Source of the DNA: Acidobacteriota bacterium
GTDB taxonomy: Bacteria > Acidobacteriota > Thermoanaerobaculia > Multivoradales > JBCCEF01
Direction: 5' to 3'
DNA length: 64,000 bases
NCBI GenBank assembly: GCA_039030395.1
Contig: JBCCEF010000021.1
Location: 1 to 64,000 of the forward strand
Shown: piece after piece, positions 47,933 to 64,000 of the stretch
Layout of the letters: each line of letters starts with the position of its first letter
Numbering within the stretch: position 1 is the first letter of the stretch
The notes under the pieces: generated by a model
The model's input: only the letters and a program-made list of their open reading frames with translations
What the model was told of the DNA's origin: nothing
Databases searched by the model: none
Made by a program: the position numbers and the translations under genes

Positions 47933-48741
47933 GGGCTCTCCGGCGGAACGAACCGAAGTCGGGCGATTCGGATCATCCGCCGCATGCCGGGTAGGTGCTT
48001 CAGCGTCCGGACTTTCCAGCTCCAGCGTCGCGCGTAGCGATCGACGTAGCACCACTCCTCGACGAAGCGCAGGCGTTCGCTCCAGGTCTCGATGACGCCG
48101 GTGTTCTGGATTCCCCACTGAAACGTCGCGCTCGTCTTCGAGATCGGATGGCGCTGAGAATTGCGCGCCATCAATGGGCTGATCAGCTCGGCCAGCAGGG
48201 TGGCGCCGGGGAAAACTTCGGCCATCGCACACAGCAGCGCGCGAACTTCTGCTTCGCTGAAATACATCAATACCCCCTCAGCCACGAACAACAGCGGCCG
48301 GGAGCCTGGGTGCTCGACGGCGAATCGCGCCATCCATTCGTGGTCGAGGAGCGAGTGGACGACGAAGCGATGGCGTTCGGTTTCGCGGTAGAACCGCTTC
48401 CAGTGCTGGTAAACCTCCTCCAGGTCGAGCTCGAACCAGCTCACGCGGCCGTTGTCGACTCGCGACAGGCGAGTACAAAGACCGGCCCCCAGATTGACGA
48501 CCGTGGCGTCAGGGTGCGCGTCCAGGAACCGGTTCACCTGCTCGTCCAGGATCTCCGTGCGGATGGCGGTGCCGATCTGGACTTGATCGATGTCTCCGAA
48601 TCGAGAGAAGTCGTAGTCGAGCCGGTCGAGAATCTCGATCGCCTTCGGATCGCAAATGACACCGTCCTGCCGGCGCGTCTCGAGGCCCTTGGCGTGAAGC
48701 GGCAAGAGCAGCGTCTCGGATACACCCGTCAAGCGAGTCAT
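47929..48741 (-). CDS. SAM-dependent methyltransferase, PPM1/TcmP (leucine carboxyl methyltransferase) family
   Basis: The 270-residue product starts MTRLTGVSETLLLPLHAKGLE and has the family pattern: a SAM motif VVNLGAGLCTRLSR, WFELDLEEV, and FVAEGVLMYFSEAEV. These enzymes methylate carboxylates or hydroxyls of natural products. It overlaps both neighbours by 4 bp, so it belongs to the biosynthetic operon. A likely role is O- or carboxyl-methylation of the PKS-NRPS product. Confidence 0.87.
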   Translation of the reverse strand: MTRLTGVSETLLLPLHAKGLETRRQDGVICDPKAIEILDRLDYDFSRFGDIDQVQIGTAIRTEILDEQVNRFLDAHPDATVVNLGAGLCTRLSRVDNGRVSWFELDLEEVYQHWKRFYRETERHRFVVHSLLDHEWMARFAVEHPGSRPLLFVAEGVLMYFSEAEVRALLCAMAEVFPGATLLAELISPLMARNSQRHPISKTSATFQWGIQNTGVIETWSERLRFVEEWCYVDRYARRWSWKVRTLKHLPGMRRMIRIARLRFVPPESP

Positions 48742-49619
48742 GCGGGTCCTTTCGTCCGTTGAAGAGGTTTGTGGGCAACGCTCAAGGCCGGCACCAGCCA
48801 GCCGGCCTCGAAGGCCGCGACCTGGGCGCGCAGGCCGCGGACCATCGCAAGCTGGGTTCTCGACTTGAGACGCAGCAGGTGTGCCCCGGCGACCAGGGGA
48901 TGGTTGATGCGCATGAGCCGGCCGAGGCGGCGATAGGACGGCGCCGTGTGGGCCGAGATGTCGAGCCAGCGGGTCGCTTCGAAGTCGGCCGCCGCCATCC
49001 AATCGTGCCACTCGCTGCGGCTGGGCAACGGCGGCGGAATAGCACAGTCTTCGAGCCCGGCGGTAAAGCGTTCGGCCGCCGCGCGGCCGAGGGCGGCTTC
49101 GGTGGCGAAGATGTCCTCGACCACGAGGCGGCCGCCGGGCGCGAGCAGCCGGTAGGCCTCGGCGAGGAAGGCGGGCCGGTCGGTAAGGTGGCAGAGACTC
49201 TCCTGCGCCCAAACGATGTCGAACGACCCTGGCGGGGCACCGGTATCGCTCAGGTCACGGACTTCGAACCGAACCCTGGCCGCCGCCGGCCGTCGCGCCG
49301 CGAAGGTCCGGGCTTGGTCGATCTGGCCAGGTGCGAAGTCGTACCCGGTCACTTCCACGCCGAACTCCTCGGCCAGCCACAGGGCGGTGCCGCCGGCCCC
49401 GCAACCGGCGTCGAGGACTCGCTCTCCGGGCCGCACCTCGGCCGCCTCCGCCATGCGCCGATTCATGTTCGTCAGCGAGTCGGCGTGGTCTTTGGTGTGC
49501 TCGTCCCAGTAGCCCAGGTGCATCGCGAGATTGTCTCGGTTCGACCACATCCGCAGGTAGTCGCCGAGGGCGCGGTCGTAGTAGCGCTGCAACTCGCCGG
49601 TGCGGTCGGCGGCGGTCAT
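48738..49619 (-). CDS. SAM-dependent methyltransferase, class I (Methyltransf_11/UbiE-like)
   Basis: The 293-residue protein has SAM motif I VLDAGCGAGGTALWLAE, the acidic residue in TGYDFAPGQI, FDIVWAQESLCHLTD, and the post-motif LLAPGGRLVVEDIF. The N terminus (LAMHLGYWDEHT) is like small-molecule C/N/O-methyltransferases of the tocopherol/sterol/RebM group. It overlaps the reductase and next methyltransferase genes by 4 bp each. It probably methylates an intermediate, for example a ring nitrogen as in pyochelin-type molecules, but the PKS-NRPS has no built-in methyltransferase to compare with. Confidence 0.87.
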   Translation of the reverse strand: MTAADRTGELQRYYDRALGDYLRMWSNRDNLAMHLGYWDEHTKDHADSLTNMNRRMAEAAEVRPGERVLDAGCGAGGTALWLAEEFGVEVTGYDFAPGQIDQARTFAARRPAAARVRFEVRDLSDTGAPPGSFDIVWAQESLCHLTDRPAFLAEAYRLLAPGGRLVVEDIFATEAALGRAAAERFTAGLEDCAIPPPLPSRSEWHDWMAAADFEATRWLDISAHTAPSYRRLGRLMRINHPLVAGAHLLRLKSRTQLAMVRGLRAQVAAFEAGWLVPALSVAHKPLQRTKGPA

Positions 49620-50748
49620 GCGGCCCTCGCCGCGGCCCCGTTCGGGCCGGGGTCGAATTCGGTGTCGAACTGCAGTCCGGCGCGCTCGAGCTGCGCGAGG
49701 AACCGATTTGGCTCGACCGCGTCACCCAGGTAACGCACGCCTTGGGCTCGGATCGTCCCGTCGAGGAGCTGAGCTGTCGCGACCGCCGGCACCACCCCGG
49801 TCAGCCAGTAGTGGCGGCTGTCGTGCAGCAGGCCGCGGCAGCCAGCCGGGGCTCCGGATCGGTCTCGACCGGCGATCGTCACCGTCAGCAGACCGCCGTT
49901 GCCATAGCGCTCGGCTTCGCGCCGGAAAGCCGTCTGAAGCCACCGCACCGCTCGCCTTCGCCTACGGTCGCCGACCAGAGCGACGGCGGTCATCGTCAGC
50001 AGGGTGCGGACCCCGAGGAGCGTCGCCCGGCTGCGCAGCCGGCGATACTGCGGGTGGCTCTCGGCGAAGCCGCGCAGCTCCGGAAACAGATGTAGCACCG
50101 CAAGCTGGCGTCCCCACGGCGCCGGCAGCCGGGCGATCGATGCCGCCCCGAGCCCACCGCGTCGCCAACGCCCACCGCGGTACAGGCCGCTGGCGCGGAA
50201 CAGGTTGCGCCGGATGTGCTCAACCTGGTCGAGGGTGCCGGTGGTGGACCAGGCACTGGCATCGCCGTAGATCAGCTCGAGGGAGTCGAAGGTGACCAGG
50301 CGCTGGCTCGCCAGAGTGTGCATGTAGCGTGGAAAGACCTCCGACAAGCCCGGGATCCAGCCGGCCGAGATCAACCCGGTCAGGCCGCGCCGGACCAGCT
50401 CGTCGCGGCGCCCGGCGAAGGCGTCGTGGACGCTCTCATAGCCCCCGGGATCGACCATGTGCGCACCCTGATCGAACGCCGCTTCGGCGACCCGGGGGCC
50501 GATCCGGGCGGTCGGTCCGGCGCAGTTGACGACCACGCTGGCGCCGGCGCAGAAAGCGGCGAGGGACGGCTCGAAGACATCCATGCGGTGACCCGAGACG
50601 CGCGGTCCGAGGCGCGCGCTCAGCCCCTCCGCCCGACCGCGATCGCGGCCGCCGATGCGGATCGCGCAGTCGGTCAGGCGCAGCAGCTCGGTGGCCACCA
50701 CCTCGCCGGTCGCACCGTAACCGCCGACGATGCTGACCACCGGTCGGG

Positions 50749-50752
<4 letters not shown>
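49616..50752 (-). CDS. Saccharopine-dehydrogenase-like NAD(P)-dependent reductase
   Basis: The 378-residue product begins VVSIVGGYGATGEVVATELL, a Rossmann GGYGATG motif, followed by RIGGRDRGRAE and VVNCAGPT. This is the fold of saccharopine reductase-like and trans-acting enoyl reductase enzymes. The GTG start overlaps the PKS-NRPS stop by 4 bp. In bis-thiazoline pathways one thiazoline is often reduced to thiazolidine by a stand-alone NADPH reductase; this enzyme could fill that role, or reduce the acyl enoyl group (inference). It is not clearly of the PchG/YbtU type. Confidence 0.8.
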
Positions 50753-62366
<11,614 letters not shown>

Positions 62367-62370
<4 letters not shown>

Positions 62371-62633
62371 CGGGCCAGGGTCGCGAGGTGGGCCGACAAC
62401 TGGCTGATGGTCGAGAAGTCGTAAAGCAGCGTCGGCGGCAGCCGCTGGTGCAGCCGGTCTTCCATATCCCCGGAGATCCCGACCGCTTCGAGGGAAGTCA
62501 GGCCCAGGTCGGTGAACGGGGTGTTGGGGTCGACGTCGCCGCTCGCGACTCCAGTCGCCTCCGCGATGTGCTCCTTCAGCCAGGCGCCGATGGTGTTGAC
62601 ATCGGCCTTGCGATCACTACGTTCTCTGCCCAT
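62367..62633 (-). CDS. Stand-alone acyl carrier protein
   Basis: The 88-residue protein has the phosphopantetheine site at S47 in TDLGLTSLEA and the ending LLYDFSTISQLSAHLA typical of carrier proteins that pair with fatty acyl-AMP ligases. It overlaps the ligase gene by 17 bp and the PKS-NRPS gene by 4 bp (GTGA). It should accept the acyl group from the ligase at 62617 and pass it to the KS of the megasynthase. Confidence 0.92.
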
Positions 62634-64000
62634 CCCTACTCCTTGTGAAGGCTATACAGTTCTGCATTGAAGTCTGGCCGTCCGGCCGGATTTGTTCATC
62701 GGCGAGGACCCCCTCGAGGCGGCCGCCGAGGTAGAGGTCGCGGCATCGGCGATGCTGCACCTTGCCGCTGGTCGTCTTGGGCACTCGACCCGGCTTGAGC
62801 AGGACCACGTCGGCCAGGCGGAGCTCGAACTCGCGCGAGATCAGCCGCCGAATCGCCGACCGCAGGGCGCCGAGATCGCCGTGCAGGTGACCTCGCGGCA
62901 CCTCGTGGACCACCACCGGCGCTTCGCGTTCGCCCCGGTCCACCGCGAAGGCGGCACCCGAGACGGCGCGCAGTTCCGGCAGCGCTCGGCCGATGGCGAA
63001 GATCAGGTCGTTGGGGTAGAAGTTGGCGCCGTTGACGATGATGACGTCCTTGCAGCGGCCGACGATGAACAGCTCACCGGCGACCAGGAACCCGAGGTCG
63101 CCGGTGCGCAGGAACGGTCCTCGACCATCGGCGGTCACGGCGCGGAATTGTTGCTCGTTGGTGGCTTGGTGGTTCAGGTAGCCGGCGGTCACGCTCGGGC
63201 CGCCGACCCAGATCTCGCCGACCCGCTGATCGGCGCAAGGGACGAGGGTGTCGGGGTCGACGATCAACAGCCGGCTGTGTTCGATGACAGTGCCGCAGCC
63301 CACCACGTCGCGGGCGTCGTCGGCGCTGAGCGGCGCTTCGACCCGGCGTGCGGCGAGCCCGCTCGACGACACCGTGCGGTAGATCGGCGCGGCGTGACGG
63401 TCACCGCCGGTGACCATCAGGGTGGACTCGGCCAATCCGTAGGCGGGGTAGGGCGTTCGGGACCCGAATCCGTAGGCTGCGAAGCGCTCGCTGAAGCGCT
63501 CCAGGGTGGACCGCCGGACCGGTTCCGAACCGTTGAAGGCGACCTGCCAGCAGCTCAGGTCGAGGCCTTCGCACTGGCCATCGTCGACTCGGTCGACGCA
63601 GGCTTCGTAGGCGAAGTTGGGAGCTCCCGAAATGGTCGCCCGGAATCGAGAAATGGCGCGCAGCCACCGGCCCGGGCGCTGCAGAAAGGCGACGGGCGGC
63701 ATCAGCGCCGTAGGGAACCCGCTGAACACGCCCTGCAGGATCACGCCGATGAGACCCATGTCGTGGAAGTGCGGCAGCCAGTAGACCCCGCGGCTCGCCT
63801 CGTCGGTGCCCCAGCGCCGCTTCATCGCCGCCGAGTTGTGCACGAGATTGCCGTGGCTGACCATCACTCCGCGCGGTGCCGAGGTCGAGCCCGAGGTGTA
63901 CTGCAGAAACGCCTGGTCGCTGGGCCGCGGGAGGATCGCCGGCGAGGTGTCGCCGGCGCTGGGATCGGGGCGATCGGTCGCCAGCCAACGGGCGGGCACC
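62617..64000 (-). CDS. Fatty acyl-AMP ligase (FAAL), 5' end outside the window
   Basis: About 460 C-terminal residues are visible. They contain the adenylation core QYTSGSTSAPRGVMVSHGN, WLPHFHDMGLIG, AYGLAEST, the GDLGFL aspartate and GRCKDVIIVNGANFYPNDL, all typical of FAALs rather than CoA ligases. The C terminus has KTTSGKVQH, with lysine at the catalytic A10 position. It would activate a fatty (or other) carboxylic acid as adenylate and load it on the ACP encoded next. The start codon and N-terminal part lie beyond base 64000, as may further cluster genes. Confidence 0.93.
   Translation of the reverse strand, partial: VPARWLATDRPDPSAGDTSPAILPRPSDQAFLQYTSGSTSAPRGVMVSHGNLVHNSAAMKRRWGTDEASRGVYWLPHFHDMGLIGVILQGVFSGFPTALMPPVAFLQRPGRWLRAISRFRATISGAPNFAYEACVDRVDDGQCEGLDLSCWQVAFNGSEPVRRSTLERFSERFAAYGFGSRTPYPAYGLAESTLMVTGGDRHAAPIYRTVSSSGLAARRVEAPLSADDARDVVGCGTVIEHSRLLIVDPDTLVPCADQRVGEIWVGGPSVTAGYLNHQATNEQQFRAVTADGRGPFLRTGDLGFLVAGELFIVGRCKDVIIVNGANFYPNDLIFAIGRALPELRAVSGAAFAVDRGEREAPVVVHEVPRGHLHGDLGALRSAIRRLISREFELRLADVVLLKPGRVPKTTSGKVQHRRCRDLYLGGRLEGVLADEQIRPDGQTSMQNCIAFTRSRDGQRT

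Overview
This 64 kb window is GC-rich bacterial chromosome, almost fully coding, with Gram-negative cell-envelope signatures: lipoboxes, outer-membrane beta-barrels and a patatin/Omp85 protein. It encodes an aerobic sodium-pumping bacterium with a rhodopsin. The mix (Na+-NQR, CrtI/B/Y/Blh plus rhodopsin, DUF4388/roadblock signalling, long intergenic hairpin repeats, a large PKS/NRPS) would fit Acidobacteriota of the Thermoanaerobaculia type or another soil/marine predator-like phylum. That placement is inference; no rRNA or tRNA gene is present to settle it.

Layout. 1-0.8 kb: the end of an IS3-like element and a small AT-richer membrane-protein gene whose reading frame carries an in-frame stop. 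0.84-3.5 kb (-): clpS-clpA. 4-11.4 kb (+): complete nqrABCDEF-apbE-nqrM sodium-translocating NADH:quinone reductase operon with its FMN transferase and maturation factor, interrupted after nqrF by a long hairpin repeat. 11.4-17.4 kb: envelope and secreted proteins (DUF3187, patatin-Omp85, two unknown exported proteins). 17.4-20.9 kb (-): a reductase-adenylation-carrier fusion. 21.1-32.1 kb (+): a light module, with a LOV-domain histidine kinase, an NtrC-type regulator, a REC-DUF4388 protein, a roadblock-like protein and a small unknown protein, followed by a microbial rhodopsin and crtI, crtB, crtY and blh, which make its retinal chromophore from GGPP. 33.4-39.3 kb (+): a very large multicopper oxidase and a SCO-cytochrome c-PCuAC copper chaperone fusion. 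39.4-41.5 kb: two overlapping CBS-pair genes and small proteins. 41.6-44.7 kb (+): a two-gene HNH/ATPase system resembling Septu antiphage defence. 44.9-64 kb (-): a translationally coupled biosynthetic cluster (FAAL, ACP, 3873-residue PKS-NRPS, reductase, two methyltransferases, three alpha/beta hydrolases) that continues beyond the right edge.

How the parts fit. The Na+-NQR and the predicted light-driven proton pump are two independent ways to energise the membrane. The LOV kinase sits directly upstream of the rhodopsin/retinal genes, so blue-light sensing may control light harvesting (inference). The rhodopsin has a D-T-K motif, with lysine where the cytoplasmic proton donor is normally carboxylic, and contains no histidine at all. 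The cluster at the right end has two heterocyclisation (Cy) domains served by a single, probably cysteine-specific adenylation domain, as in yersiniabactin HMWP2, but primed by a fatty acyl-AMP ligase and a KS-AT-DH-KR-ACP module. It probably makes a lipidated or alkyl-aryl bis-thiazoline, perhaps a metallophore.
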